NCBI RefSeq assembly: GCF_026967935.1
Contig: NZ_JAPVBL010000005.1
Location: 320,994-384,993, forward strand
Direction: 5' to 3'
DNA length: 64,000 nt
Source of the DNA: Modestobacter sp. VKM Ac-2982
GTDB lineage: Bacteria > Actinomycetota > Actinomycetes > Mycobacteriales > Geodermatophilaceae
The notes under the pieces are model-generated. The model had not been told where the DNA came from and searched no databases. It worked only from the letters and a program-made list of their open reading frames with translations. Below are positions 17,244 through 25,529 of the stretch, in pieces (positions within the stretch are counted from its first letter, which is position 1; each line of letters starts with the position of its first letter). The position numbers and the translations under genes were made by a program.

Positions 17244-18925
17244 TGGCCACCACCACGGCGGCGCCTGGTGCGCCGACGACCAAGATCGGGCAAGCAGCCC
17301 TCGAGGTCGACGATCGCCTGATCGTCGCCGGTCCGCTCCGCCGGACGCTGAACAAGGTCTTCCCCGACCACTGGTCCTTCCTGCTCGGGGAGATCGCGCT
17401 CTACGCGTTCATGATCCTGCTGGTGTCGGGCACCTACCTGACGTTCTTCTACGACGCCAGCATGGAAGAGGTCGTCTACGAGGGCGTCTACGCACCCCTG
17501 CGGGGCGTGGAGATGTCGGCGGCCTACGAGTCGACCCTCGGGCTCTCCTTCGACGTCCGCGGCGGGCTGCTGATCCGGCAGATCCACCACTGGGCAGCCC
17601 TGCTGTTCGTGGCCGCGATCGTCATCCACCTCATCCGCATCTTCTTCACCGGTGCGTTCCGGCGGCCGCGTGAGACCAACTGGCTGATCGGCGTCGTCCT
17701 GCTCGTCCTGGCGCTGCTCATGGGCGTCACCGGCTACTCCCTCCCCGACGACCTCCTGTCGGGAACGGGCCTGCGGATCATCAGCGCGATCATCCTGTCG
17801 CTCCCGGTCATCGGCACCTGGGCGCACTGGGCCGTCTTCAACGGCGACTACGTCGGCACGGAGATCATCGGGCGCTTCTACATCGCCCACGTGCTGATCA
17901 TCCCGGCGATCCTGCTCGCACTGATCGCCGCGCACCTGCTGATCCTGGTCAAGCAGAAGCACACCCAGTTCCCGGGTGCCGGTCGCACGGAGCACAACGT
18001 CGTCGGGAACCGGCTCTTCCCCACCTTCGCCGGCAAGGCGACGGCCCTCTTGTTCATCGTGTTCGGGTTGTGCGCCGCCCTGGGTGGTCTCGTCCAGATC
18101 AACCCGATCTGGCTGTGGGGTCCGTACAACCCGGCGCAGGTGTCGGCCGGTTCGCAGCCGGACTGGTACATCGGCTTCCTCGATGGTTCGACCCGGCTCT
18201 TCCCGGCCTGGGACATCAACCTGCCCGGCGACTACACGATCCCGGCGCTGTTCTGGCCGACCGTCGTCGGTGCCGGCCTGATGTTCACCGTGCTCGCGCT
18301 CTACCCGATGATCGAGCGCAAGCTGACCGGGGACACGGCGTCCCACCACCTGCTGCAGCGCCCCCGTGACGTCCCGGTCCGGACGGCGGTGGGGGCCATG
18401 GCGCTGACGTTCTACGTCGTGCTGTGGATCTCCGGTGGCAACGACGTCATCGCGGACAAGTTCGACATCAGCCTCAACGCGATGACGTGGTTCGGTCGGA
18501 TCGGTTGCCTGGTGCTCCCGCCCTTCGCCTACTGGATGACCTACCGCCTGTGCCTGGGGCTCCAGCGGCACGACCGCGAGGTCCTCGAGCACGGCATCGA
18601 GACCGGGGTCATCCGGCGGCTGCCCAGTGGTGAGTTCATCGAGGTGCACCAGCCCCTCGGCCCGGTGGACGAGCACGGTCACGGTCAGCTGGCCTACGGC
18701 GGGGCCTCGGTGCCCAAGAAGATGAACCAGGTCGGCGGCGCACGCCGGGCGATCAAGGGCTTCTTCAAGCCGATCGAGGAGCCGGCCGAGGTGCAGCGGC
18801 AGGCCGAGCTCGAAGCCCGCGGGCTGGAGGCGGAGCAGTCCGACCGCCAGACCATCAGCTCTGGTCGACCGTCCGAGGGCGGGCGTCCCTCCGAGGGCGG
18901 GCGGCCGCAGGCTCCGCGCGACTGA
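17243..18925 (+). CDS. qcrB: Cytochrome b subunit of the bc1 complex
   Basis: 560 residues, longer than mitochondrial cytochrome b because of a C-terminal hydrophilic extension, as in other actinobacteria. It holds two b hemes and the quinol oxidation and reduction sites. Heme-ligand helices are visible in [19 protein letters not shown] and [19 protein letters not shown]. The Qo-site PEWY equivalent appears as PDWYIGF. The tail ends in two copies of [15 protein letters not shown]-like repeats, an oddity without known role. The ATG shares one base with the qcrA stop. A strong hairpin follows. Confidence 0.96.
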   Translation: MATTTAAPGAPTTKIGQAALEVDDRLIVAGPLRRTLNKVFPDHWSFLLGEIALYAFMILLVSGTYLTFFYDASMEEVVYEGVYAPLRGVEMSAAYESTLGLSFDVRGGLLIRQIHHWAALLFVAAIVIHLIRIFFTGAFRRPRETNWLIGVVLLVLALLMGVTGYSLPDDLLSGTGLRIISAIILSLPVIGTWAHWAVFNGDYVGTEIIGRFYIAHVLIIPAILLALIAAHLLILVKQKHTQFPGAGRTEHNVVGNRLFPTFAGKATALLFIVFGLCAALGGLVQINPIWLWGPYNPAQVSAGSQPDWYIGFLDGSTRLFPAWDINLPGDYTIPALFWPTVVGAGLMFTVLALYPMIERKLTGDTASHHLLQRPRDVPVRTAVGAMALTFYVVLWISGGNDVIADKFDISLNAMTWFGRIGCLVLPPFAYWMTYRLCLGLQRHDREVLEHGIETGVIRRLPSGEFIEVHQPLGPVDEHGHGQLAYGGASVPKKMNQVGGARRAIKGFFKPIEEPAEVQRQAELEARGLEAEQSDRQTISSGRPSEGGRPSEGGRPQAPRD

Positions 18926-18940
18926 CCCACCGCAGCGAAC

Positions 18941-18976
18941 AGCAGGCCCCGACGGACTCCTCCGTCGGGGCCTGCT
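18941..18976 (+). terminator. Terminator of the ctaE-qcrCAB operon
   Basis: Perfect 16-bp stem (AGCAGGCCCCGACGGA and complement) with a CTCC loop, 16 bases after the qcrB stop. Confidence 0.85.
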
Positions 18977-19807
18977 GTCTTCACGGCTGGGTGCCGTGGC
19001 CCAACCGGGCAGGGGGCTGCCGGCCAGGGGGCTGCCGGCCAGGGGGCTGCCCGTGCCGCCGGCCGGCACCCCCACACTCCGCCGTCGCACCGGCGCTCGG
19101 GCTCGGGCTCGGGCTGACGGGGCGGCATGCCGATCTGTAGCGGCGTGTCCACCCGCTCAGTCCGTGATCGTCGGGAAGGCGGCCGTCTGCTGGTCACCAG
19201 TGAAGGCCCTCCGGCGCCGCCGGTCCTCACCACACCGCAGGATGGGCGTGACCCGCCCGCTGTGGTGGCCCTCAGTGCCCTCTGACTCCCTGCCGCCGGC
19301 TCGTAGCCGGCAGGGGCCTGGCTCTGCTCAGCCCACCCCCACGGCACGCGGCAGCGCGGCACGCGGCACGCGGCACGCGGCACGCGGCTCGCGGCACGCG
19401 GCACGCGGCAGCTCCCTTCCGCCGCCCGAGGTCCCGAGGCCTGCTGTGGGGCGCCCTGCTCGGATGCCGCGTCACCCTCGCCGCGGGCACCTGCGCCACG
19501 GAGGCATCCGCACGCGCTGGGCATCTCACGGCTGGACCTCTCCACGCCCGGGCCCTCCGGTGGCAGCGGCGTCCCCCAGGGCCCTGGACCGCGTCCCGGC
19601 CGGGTTCGCCTCCCTCCGGCGATGGGCGGCCCTGGCGGAGGATGCACGTCCCTGGCGGGAGGATGGGCGGCCCTGCTGAGAACTGGTCCGCTCACCCACG
19701 ACGCTCGGCTGACGTTCTGAGGTCCTCCTGGCTCAGCGGAGGCCGGCCGGCGACCAGTTCCCGGCCACCTCAGCCTGCGCCTGGTCGGTGTGCGGGTACG
19801 GACGCCG
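18977..19807. repeat. Repeat-rich gap without a convincing gene
   Basis: About 830 bases between the qcrB and ctaF terminators. Long open frames exist on both strands but have no recognisable motif and are built from low-complexity repeats. Visible repeats: a 15-bp unit AGGGGGCTGCCGGCC at 19011 and 19026 with a partial third copy; a short GGGCTC run near 19097; a 7-bp GGCACGC unit repeated about nine times at 19343-19412; and a degenerate GGGCGGCCCTGGCGG repeat at about 19623-19675. This looks like non-coding DNA expanded by slippage, not a broken gene I can name. Confidence 0.6.
19343..19412. repeat. 7-bp tandem repeat, about 9-10 copies
   Basis: GGCACGC is repeated head to tail from 19343 to 19412, with one GGCAGCGC variant second and one GGCTCGC variant in the middle and a partial last copy. 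Being 7 bases long, it cycles through all frames, so it is likely a slippage-prone non-coding microsatellite. Confidence 0.9.
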
Positions 19808-19843
19808 AGCGGGGCCCCTTCCCGACTGGGAAGGGGCCCCGCT
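19808..19843 (-). terminator. Terminator of the ctaC-ctaF operon
   Basis: Perfect 16-bp stem (AGCGGGGCCCCTTCCC and complement) with a GACT/AGTC loop, 23 bases beyond the ctaF stop in the direction of its transcription. Confidence 0.85.
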
Positions 19844-19866
19844 GAGTCGTGCGGTCCTGCTGGCGA

Positions 19867-20268
19867 TCAGCTGTGCGCGTTCTGCCCGACGTAGTACTCG
19901 AACAGCAGCCCACCGATGGTCACGATGAGCGCCACGGCACCGATGAGCACCAGCCACGGGTACCAGAAGGCCAGCGCGAGGCCCATGATGCCGGCGGAGA
20001 AGGCCAGCCCGAAGGGCCAGTAGCTCGCCGGGCTGAAGAAGCCCAGTTCGCCCGCCCCGTCGGCGATCTCGGCGTCCTTGCGGTCCTCGGGGCGCTCGTC
20101 GATGCGACGGCTCACGAACCAGAAGAAGCCACCGATGAGGGCGGTGAGGCCACCCGACAGAGCCAGCGCCGTCGTCCCGATCGGCTCACGCGCCCAGAAG
20201 CCGTAGACCACCGCGGTCACCAGGCAGAACACCGTGATCAAGTTGAAGATGAGTGCTTCGACCTTCAC
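19867..20268 (-). CDS. ctaF: Cytochrome c oxidase subunit IV (actinobacterial)
   Basis: 133 residues with four hydrophobic helices: MKVEALIFNLITVFCLVTAVVYG at the start (shortened here to IFNLITVFCLVTAVVYG), TTALALSGGLTALIGGFFWF, ASYWPFGLAFSAGIMGLALA and WLVLIGAVALIVTIGGLLFEYY. This is the actinobacteria-specific subunit that completes the aa3 oxidase in the supercomplex. It lies 33 bases after ctaC on the same strand, with a GGAGGAGCGGCC-type ribosome binding site just before the ATG. Confidence 0.94.
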   Translation of the reverse strand: MKVEALIFNLITVFCLVTAVVYGFWAREPIGTTALALSGGLTALIGGFFWFVSRRIDERPEDRKDAEIADGAGELGFFSPASYWPFGLAFSAGIMGLALAFWYPWLVLIGAVALIVTIGGLLFEYYVGQNAHS

Positions 20269-20301
20269 GGCCGCTCCTCCTGGTAGTGCGGGGTGATCGC
20301 G

Positions 20302-21192
20302 TCAGTCATCCGAGGCCACCGCCTGCTCGCGCTGAGGCGCGAACGGCTGCGTGGAGACCGCATTGCCGGGCTCGTCGATGAGCACCAGGGCGTCGTAGGT
20401 CGACAGTCCGTCCTCGCGCGCTTCGAGGTAGGTCTCGTATGCGTCGGGCGTGACCGACCGCAGCTCGAAGTTCATGAACGCGTGGTAGGTGCCGCACAGC
20501 TCGGCGCAGCGGCCGACGTAGGCGCCTTCCTCGCGGACCGTGACCTCGAAGACGTTGTCCCGGCCGTTGTCCTGGCCCGGGATGATGTCCAGCTTGAAGA
20601 GGAACTCCGGCACCCAGAAGGAGTGGATGACGTCCGCCGAGGCCAGCTCGAACCGGATCGTCCGGTCGGTGGGGACCACGAGGATCGGGATCTCCGTGCT
20701 GGTGCCGACGGTCGAGACCGCTTCACCCGCCTCGGTCTCCGTCTCCGGGTAGACGAACTGCCAGTTCCACTTGAAGGCGTTGACCGCCACCGTGACGTCG
20801 GGGTCCTCGCTGACGTCACGGACCTCGTTCTGGGTGTTCACGGTGAAGAAGAAGAGCACCGCGATGATCAGGAACGGGATGATCGTGTAGACGACCTCGA
20901 GCGGGAGGTTGTAGGCGGTCTGCCGGGGCAGCTCGTTCCCGCGCTTCCGGTACCGGATCGTCGCGTAGGCGATGAGCGCCCACACCCCGATGCCGACCAC
21001 CAGGGCAGCGATCGTCGAACCGATCCACAGGTCGTGCATCGCCTCGGCCTGGTCGGTGATGCCCTCAGGCCATCCCCAACTGACCCAACTGCCCGTCAGT
21101 TCGCACCCGCTGAGCGTCAGCGCTCCCAGGAGACCGAGCCCGGCGACCTTCGCCAGCTTGCTGCGTCGAGCCACTGCCCGCTGCCTCCTCAT
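20302..21192 (-). CDS. ctaC: Cytochrome c oxidase subunit II (lipoprotein)
   Basis: 296 residues. It takes electrons from the QcrC heme through its binuclear CuA centre on the outer face of the membrane. The CuA ligands are complete: VIHSFWVPEF supplies the first His, and CAELCGTYHAFM the two Cys, second His and Met. The N-terminus has a signal peptide ending in a lipobox (ALTLSGC), so it is probably lipid-anchored, then two membrane helices. The start ATG sits 3 bases from a perfect 21-bp palindrome in the leader. An AGTCTC-GCC-GAGACT inverted repeat overlaps the predicted promoter. Confidence 0.95.
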   Translation of the reverse strand: MRRQRAVARRSKLAKVAGLGLLGALTLSGCELTGSWVSWGWPEGITDQAEAMHDLWIGSTIAALVVGIGVWALIAYATIRYRKRGNELPRQTAYNLPLEVVYTIIPFLIIAVLFFFTVNTQNEVRDVSEDPDVTVAVNAFKWNWQFVYPETETEAGEAVSTVGTSTEIPILVVPTDRTIRFELASADVIHSFWVPEFLFKLDIIPGQDNGRDNVFEVTVREEGAYVGRCAELCGTYHAFMNFELRSVTPDAYETYLEAREDGLSTYDALVLIDEPGNAVSTQPFAPQREQAVASDD

Positions 21193-21195
21193 CCC

Positions 21196-21216
21196 CCGCG
21201 TGGCGACGCCACGCGG
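21196..21216. promoter_or_regulatory. Perfect palindrome in the ctaC leader
   Basis: CCGCGTGGCG-A-CGCCACGCGG: two 10-base arms around one central base, ending 3 bases from the ctaC start codon. In RNA it would form a hairpin covering the ribosome binding region; in DNA it could be an operator. Confidence 0.5.
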
Positions 21217-21270
21217 TCTCACCGGCGGGTGCTCCTCGGTTGCCCGACGGGCTCTGCCCACCCCGACCAC

Positions 21271-21286
21271 AGTCTCGCCGAGACTA
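21271..21286 (-). promoter_or_regulatory. Predicted ctaC promoter with overlapping inverted repeat
   Basis: On the minus strand TAGTCT (21281-21286) looks like a -10 box, giving a leader of about 80 bases. The inverted repeat AGTCTC-GCC-GAGACT (21271-21285) overlaps it, a position where a repressor could block polymerase. Confidence 0.4.
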
Positions 21287-21482
21287 GCCGACCCCGCCTG
21301 TCGTTCCGGGGGCGGGAGGACCGCCCCGGCGGGTCGCCCGGGGCCGCTGGTCGGACGCGGTCGATGGCGTCCACTCCGGCGGGCGGCGAGCCCGGCGCCG
21401 ACCGCCGGCGTGGGGTCGACGTGCTCCGGACCACGCCCTGGGCGACGGCCTGCCGCCGGTCCCGGCGGTTACAGTCGCGGGC

Positions 21483-21848
21483 GTGTACCGACGCCTGCTC
21501 AGCCCCGGGTGGCTCTTCATGCACCTGGTGGTCGTGGCGCTCTTCGTGATGACGTTCTTCCTCGGCTACTGGCAGTTGACGAAGGCCGAGGCCGGTGGCG
21601 GTGCCGTCAACTGGAGCTACGCGCTCCAGTGGCCGCTGTACGGGTTCATGGGCCTGGGCTTCTACCTCAAGATGTGCAAGGACGAGCTGGCCCGGGACCC
21701 CGCGGACGACGAGCCCGGTTCCTCGCTGGTGCTCTACCAGCGGCCGCGGATCGACACCACGGGCGATCCGGAGCTGGCTGCCTACAACGCCTACCTCGCC
21801 GAGCTCAACGAGAAGGCGCTCCGGCCCGGGAGCAGCAGTGACCGCTGA
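21483..21848 (+). CDS. Small conserved membrane protein next to ctaC
   Basis: 121 residues, GTG start 7 bases after TACAGT (21470-21475), so probably leaderless. It has two hydrophobic segments (GWLFMHLVVVALFVMTFFLGYW and WPLYGFMGLGFYLKMCKDEL, each near 20 residues), a conserved LGYWQL motif, and an acidic cytosolic tail ending ELAAYNAYLAELNEKA. I recognise it as a conserved actinobacterial neighbour of ctaC and of a DUF3817 gene; a part in oxidase assembly is a guess from position. The next gene starts 11 bases before its stop. Confidence 0.82.
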   Translation: MYRRLLSPGWLFMHLVVVALFVMTFFLGYWQLTKAEAGGGAVNWSYALQWPLYGFMGLGFYLKMCKDELARDPADDEPGSSLVLYQRPRIDTTGDPELAAYNAYLAELNEKALRPGSSSDR

Positions 21849-22212
21849 CCGCACGGCGACCGCCTCGCGTCTGCCGCGCGCGCTCGCCCGCCGGGTCGGA
21901 CAGGACGTCCCGGCTGCGCTGCGCCGCTACCGGGTGATGGCGTGGGTCGTCGGCGTCCTGCTGATCGCCCTCGTCCTGGTCGCCGTCCCGCTGAAGTACC
22001 TCGCCGAGGTCGAGGGCCCCGTGGAGGTCATCGGCACCGCGCACGGCTGGCTCTACGCGATCTTCTTCGTGACCGCTTGCGACCTGGCGCTCCGCGCCCG
22101 GTGGACGATCAAGGGCTCGGTGCTGGTGCTGCTGGCCGGCACGGTGCCCATCCTGTCGTTCCTCGCCGAGCGGATCGCGACCCGCAAGACCCGCGCCGGC
22201 GAGCGCGTCTGA
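21838..22212 (+). CDS. DUF3817 family membrane protein
   Basis: 124 residues. The DUF3817 pattern is RYRVMAWVVGVLLIALVLVAVPLKYLAE, abbreviated as RYRVMAWVVGVLLI and VPLKYLAE, then GTAHGWLYAIFFVTACDLALRARW and a third helix LVLLAGTVPILSFLAER. Three membrane helices with the conserved HGW in the middle one. Function unknown. The GTG start overlaps the previous gene by 11 bases, so the two are co-translated. A 7-bp hairpin (22216-22232) separates it from asnB. Confidence 0.88.
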   Translation: MTADRTATASRLPRALARRVGQDVPAALRRYRVMAWVVGVLLIALVLVAVPLKYLAEVEGPVEVIGTAHGWLYAIFFVTACDLALRARWTIKGSVLVLLAGTVPILSFLAERIATRKTRAGERV

Positions 22213-22215
22213 CCC

Positions 22216-22232
22216 CGGGGCCGTCGGCCCCG
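22216..22232 (+). terminator. Short hairpin between DUF3817 gene and asnB
   Basis: CGGGGCC-GTC-GGCCCCG, 7-bp arms, right after the stop. It is short and may only attenuate read-through into asnB. Confidence 0.35.
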
Positions 22233-22264
22233 TTCCCTCCCCCCACCACCTGGAGACCTCCCGC

Positions 22265-24199
22265 ATGTGCGGCCTGCTGGCCTACCTGTCCACCGACGCC
22301 GAAAGGGTCGACGAGCAGACGGTCTCCGGTGTGCAACACGCCCTGCGGTGCCTGCGGCACCGTGGCCCCGATGACCGGGAGGTCTGGTCGGACCGGCACG
22401 CGGTGCTGGGCTTCAACCGGCTGGCGTTCATCGACATCGAGGGCAGCCCCCAGCCGATGCCCTACGCCGAGGGCCGGTACCGGATCGTCTTCAACGGCGA
22501 GATCTACAACTACCTCGAGCTGCGTGAGGAGCTGAAGGCCGCCGGCGCCACGTTCGCCACCGAGGGCGACACCGAGGCGATCGTCGCGGGCTACCACCTG
22601 TGGGGCGAGGCGATCGTCCCGCGGCTGCGCGGCATGTTCGCGTTCGTCATCTGGGACACCCGGACCGGGACGGCCTTCGGCGCCCGGGACGCCTTCGGCA
22701 TCAAGCCCCTGTTCACCGCCCGTCTGGCCGACGGTGGCCTGGTCTTCAGCTCGGAGAAGAAGGCCCTGCTGGAGCTGCTGGGCGGCACCCCGGGCGCCGG
22801 CGGCGTCGACCCGGCGTCGCTGCAGCACTACCTGACCCTGCAGTACGTCCCCGAGCCCGCCACCCTCCACCGGGGGATCCGGCGGATCGAGAGCGGGACG
22901 AGCTTCACCGTCGTGGACGGCGAGCTGCACACGAAGCGCTGGTTCCACCCGTCGTTCCGGTCGCAGCCGGTCGCCCCGGGAGGCGAGCAGGCGCTGTTCG
23001 ACCGGATCGCCGAGGTGCTCGACGACTCGGTGGCCAAGCACATGCGCGCCGACGTCACGGTCGGCTCGTTCCTCTCCAGCGGCATCGACTCCACGGCGAT
23101 CGCCGCACTGGCCCACAAGTACAACGACGACCTGGTCACCTTCACCGTCGGCTTCCAGCGGGAGGCCACCTCGGAGGTGGACATCGCCGCCGAGTCCGCG
23201 GCGATCCTCGGCGTGAGGCACGTTCCGGTCGAGATCACCGCGCAGGAGTTCGCCGATGCGATCCCCGCGGTCGTCTGGTACCTGGACGACCCGGTCGCCG
23301 ACCCGGCGCTCGTGCCGCTCTACTTCGTGGCCCGCGAGGCCCGCAAGCACGTCAAGGTGGTGCTCTCCGGCGAGGGCGCCGACGAGCTGTTCGGCGGCTA
23401 CACGATCTACCGGGAGCCCCTGAGCCTGGCCTGGGCGTCGAAGCTCCCGGCCGCCGGCCGCCGCGCACTGGGCGGGTTGTCGCGACTGGTGCCCGAGGGC
23501 GTCCGGGGGCAGGACCTGCTGCGCCGGGCGTCGATCCCGCTCGAGGAGCGGTACTACGGCAACGCCCGCAACCTCAACGCCGACGAGCTCGCCCAGCTGC
23601 TGCCCGGCCGCGACCCCGACCTCTCGCACGTCACGGTCACCGAGGCCCTCTACCGGCAGACCCGCGAGGCCGGCTACGACGACGTGACGGCGATGCAGTA
23701 CGTCGACCTCTTCACCTGGCTCCGCGGCGACATCCTGGTCAAGGCCGACAAGATGACCATGGCCAACTCCCTCGAGCTGCGGGTGCCGTTCCTGGACCCG
23801 GAGGTCTTCGCCCTGGCCAGCAGCCTGCCGCTGGAGATGCGGGTGCCGAGCCGGGGTGACGCCACCAAGTACGCACTGCGGCAGGCGATGCGGCAGATCG
23901 TCCCGCCGAAGATCATGAACCGGCGCAAGCTGGGCTTCCCGGTGCCGACGGCGGAGTTCCTGGCCGGTCCGTTGCACGACTGGGCCCGGGGCATCGTGAG
24001 CGACAGCCAGACCGACGAGTGGCTCGACCGCGACCACGTGCTCGGCCTGCTGGACCGGCTGCGTGCGGCCGAGGTGCCCAGCAAGCGGATCGCCCGGCAG
24101 GTCTGGGGGGTGCTGGTCTTCATGATCTGGCACGGGATCTTCGTCGAGGAGCGGATCACCCCGGAGATCCCGGAGCCGGTCTACCCGGTCCGGCTGTGA
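22265..24199 (+). CDS. asnB: Asparagine synthase, glutamine-hydrolysing
   Basis: 644 residues. It makes asparagine from aspartate, ATP and glutamine. The N-terminal glutaminase domain begins MCGLLAYLS, with Cys2 as the nucleophile exposed after Met removal, and includes RHRGPDD and FNGEIYNYLELREEL. The C-terminal synthetase domain has the PP-loop FLSSGIDSTAIAAL near residue 275 and GEGADELFGGY. Downstream DILVKADKMTMANSLELRVPF is the usual C-terminal block. A GGAG ribosome binding site precedes the ATG. The position next to ctaC is conserved in mycobacteria. A double-domain amidotransferase acting on cell-wall diaminopimelate is possible for this subfamily, but not decidable here. Confidence 0.92.
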   Translation: MCGLLAYLSTDAERVDEQTVSGVQHALRCLRHRGPDDREVWSDRHAVLGFNRLAFIDIEGSPQPMPYAEGRYRIVFNGEIYNYLELREELKAAGATFATEGDTEAIVAGYHLWGEAIVPRLRGMFAFVIWDTRTGTAFGARDAFGIKPLFTARLADGGLVFSSEKKALLELLGGTPGAGGVDPASLQHYLTLQYVPEPATLHRGIRRIESGTSFTVVDGELHTKRWFHPSFRSQPVAPGGEQALFDRIAEVLDDSVAKHMRADVTVGSFLSSGIDSTAIAALAHKYNDDLVTFTVGFQREATSEVDIAAESAAILGVRHVPVEITAQEFADAIPAVVWYLDDPVADPALVPLYFVAREARKHVKVVLSGEGADELFGGYTIYREPLSLAWASKLPAAGRRALGGLSRLVPEGVRGQDLLRRASIPLEERYYGNARNLNADELAQLLPGRDPDLSHVTVTEALYRQTREAGYDDVTAMQYVDLFTWLRGDILVKADKMTMANSLELRVPFLDPEVFALASSLPLEMRVPSRGDATKYALRQAMRQIVPPKIMNRRKLGFPVPTAEFLAGPLHDWARGIVSDSQTDEWLDRDHVLGLLDRLRAAEVPSKRIARQVWGVLVFMIWHGIFVEERITPEIPEPVYPVRL

Positions 24200-24201
24200 T
24201 C

Positions 24202-24245
24202 CGCGTCCGGGGGCTGAGGGAACACTCCCCCAGCCCCCGGACGCG
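24202..24245 (+). terminator. Terminator of asnB
   Basis: 15-bp perfect stem CGCGTCCGGGGGCTG and complement, with an inner GGG/CCC pairing, 2 bases after the stop. Confidence 0.85.
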
Positions 24246-24283
24246 ACGAGGCCCGGCACCCCTCGCGGGGTGCCGGGCCTCGT
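24246..24283 (-). terminator. Terminator of the ErpA-like gene
   Basis: 17-bp perfect stem with TCGC/GCGA loop, adjacent to the asnB terminator, facing the convergent Fe-S carrier gene. Confidence 0.85.
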
Positions 24284-24303
24284 GCGTTCGGGCTAACCGG
24301 CGA

Positions 24304-24660
24304 TCAGTGGAACGAGTCGCCGCAGGCGCAGGAACCGCCCGCGTTCGGGTTGTCGATGGTGAAGCCCTGCTTCTCGATGGTGTCGACGAAGTCGATCGTC
24401 GCGCCGCTGAGGTACGGGATGCTCATCCGGTCGACGATGACCTCGACGCCACCGAACTCGAAGGTCTGGTCGCCGTCGAGGAAGCGCTCGTCGAAGAACA
24501 GCTGGTACCGGAGGCCCGAGCAACCACCCGGCTGCACTGCGATCCGCAGCCGCAGGTCGTCGCGACCCTCCTGCTCCAGCAGCGTCTTCACCTTCAGGGC
24601 GGCGGGGTCGCTGAGGATGACGCCGGTGGCGCCGGGGGCCTGCGTGTCCTGCACGGTCAT
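24304..24660 (-). CDS. erpA: A-type iron-sulfur carrier (ErpA/HesB)
   Basis: 118 residues. HesB/IscA-type protein that accepts an Fe-S cluster from the scaffold and hands it to apo-enzymes. The three cluster cysteines are all there: one in QPGGCSGLRYQL and two in GGSCACGDSFH at the C-terminus. The typical ILSDPAALKVKTLL start and GVEVIVDRMSIPYLSG core are present. ATG start fixed by a GGGAGGA site about 8 bases upstream. Located between asnB and a DUF3043 gene as in mycobacteria (Rv2204c, recalled). Its clients could include LipA and QcrA encoded nearby. Confidence 0.9.
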   Translation of the reverse strand: MTVQDTQAPGATGVILSDPAALKVKTLLEQEGRDDLRLRIAVQPGGCSGLRYQLFFDERFLDGDQTFEFGGVEVIVDRMSIPYLSGATIDFVDTIEKQGFTIDNPNAGGSCACGDSFH

Positions 24661-24863
24661 GTCGTGGTCCTCCCACACTCGAGGGTGTCCTGCTCGGCCC
24701 GCCACGGAGGACGGGCTCTCAGAACGGCCAACACCGCCGGGGCGGAGCTGCTTCCCACTGTACGGCGCGATCGGAGCACGGGCGGCCTGCACACTGCCCA
24801 CCGGAGGGACACCGCCCGCCGGGACCCCCGTCGAGGCTTCACGGCCACGTAGACTCCGCAGCC

Positions 24864-25478
24864 GTGAAGCTCCGCCTGCCCGGCCGCCGTCCCGCCTCCG
24901 ACACGACGCCGGACGCCGCCGCCGTCACCCCCCACGGGTCCACGGCGGTCGGCACGACGGGCAAGGGTCGGCCGACCCCTCGGCGCAACCAGGCCCAGGG
25001 GCGTCGCACCGGCCCGGTGCCGCCGCCGCCGACCACGCGCAAGGAGGCGTACAAGCGGATGCGCGAGCAGCAGGCCGCCGGGCGTGGCACCACGCGTGCC
25101 GCTGCCGCCCGTGGCGACGACAGCGCGCTGCCCGCCCGGGATCGCGGCCCGGTCCGCCGGTTGGTCCGCGACGTCGTCGACGCCCGCCGCAACGCAGGCA
25201 GCTTCTTCCTGGCCGTGGCTGCACTCGTGCTGGTCGGCTACTTCATCCCCGTCCCGGCGGTGCAGAGCTACACCGTGTTCGTCTGGTTCGCCTTCTTCCT
25301 CGTGATCATCGGGGACTCCTTCCTCCTCGGCCGCAAGATCAAGGCGAAGGTCCAGGAGCGCTTCCCGAACACCGACCAGAAGATGCGCAGCCTGGTCTGG
25401 TACGGCATCAGCCGCGCGACGATGATCCGCCGCTGGCGCTTCCCCAAGCCGCAGGTCCCGCTGGGCGCCGAGGTCTGA
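24864..25478 (+). CDS. DUF3043 membrane protein
   Basis: 204 residues. A long positively charged N-terminal half (TTRKEAYKRMREQQ region) precedes two membrane helices (AGSFFLAVAALVLVGYFIPV and YTVFVWFAFFLVIIGDSFLL) and a basic C-terminus (RMRSLVWYGISRATMIRRWRFPKP region, with QKMRSLVWYGISR visible). This is the DUF3043 architecture, function unknown. The GTG lies 8 bases after TAGACT (24850-24855), probably leaderless. Confidence 0.88.
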   Translation: MKLRLPGRRPASDTTPDAAAVTPHGSTAVGTTGKGRPTPRRNQAQGRRTGPVPPPPTTRKEAYKRMREQQAAGRGTTRAAAARGDDSALPARDRGPVRRLVRDVVDARRNAGSFFLAVAALVLVGYFIPVPAVQSYTVFVWFAFFLVIIGDSFLLGRKIKAKVQERFPNTDQKMRSLVWYGISRATMIRRWRFPKPQVPLGAEV

Positions 25479-25529
25479 GGGACGGCCGCTGCTCCCGGTT
25501 GTTGAGCCGCGCTAAGTAGTGTCCCGACC

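Noticed and set aside
19343-19412. CRISPR-like array
   Set aside because: The unit is only 7 bases with no spacers; it is a microsatellite.
18694-19695. Possible gene on the minus strand between qcrB and ctaF
   Set aside because: It starts in simple repeats, overlaps the 3' end of qcrB and a terminator, and has no motif.
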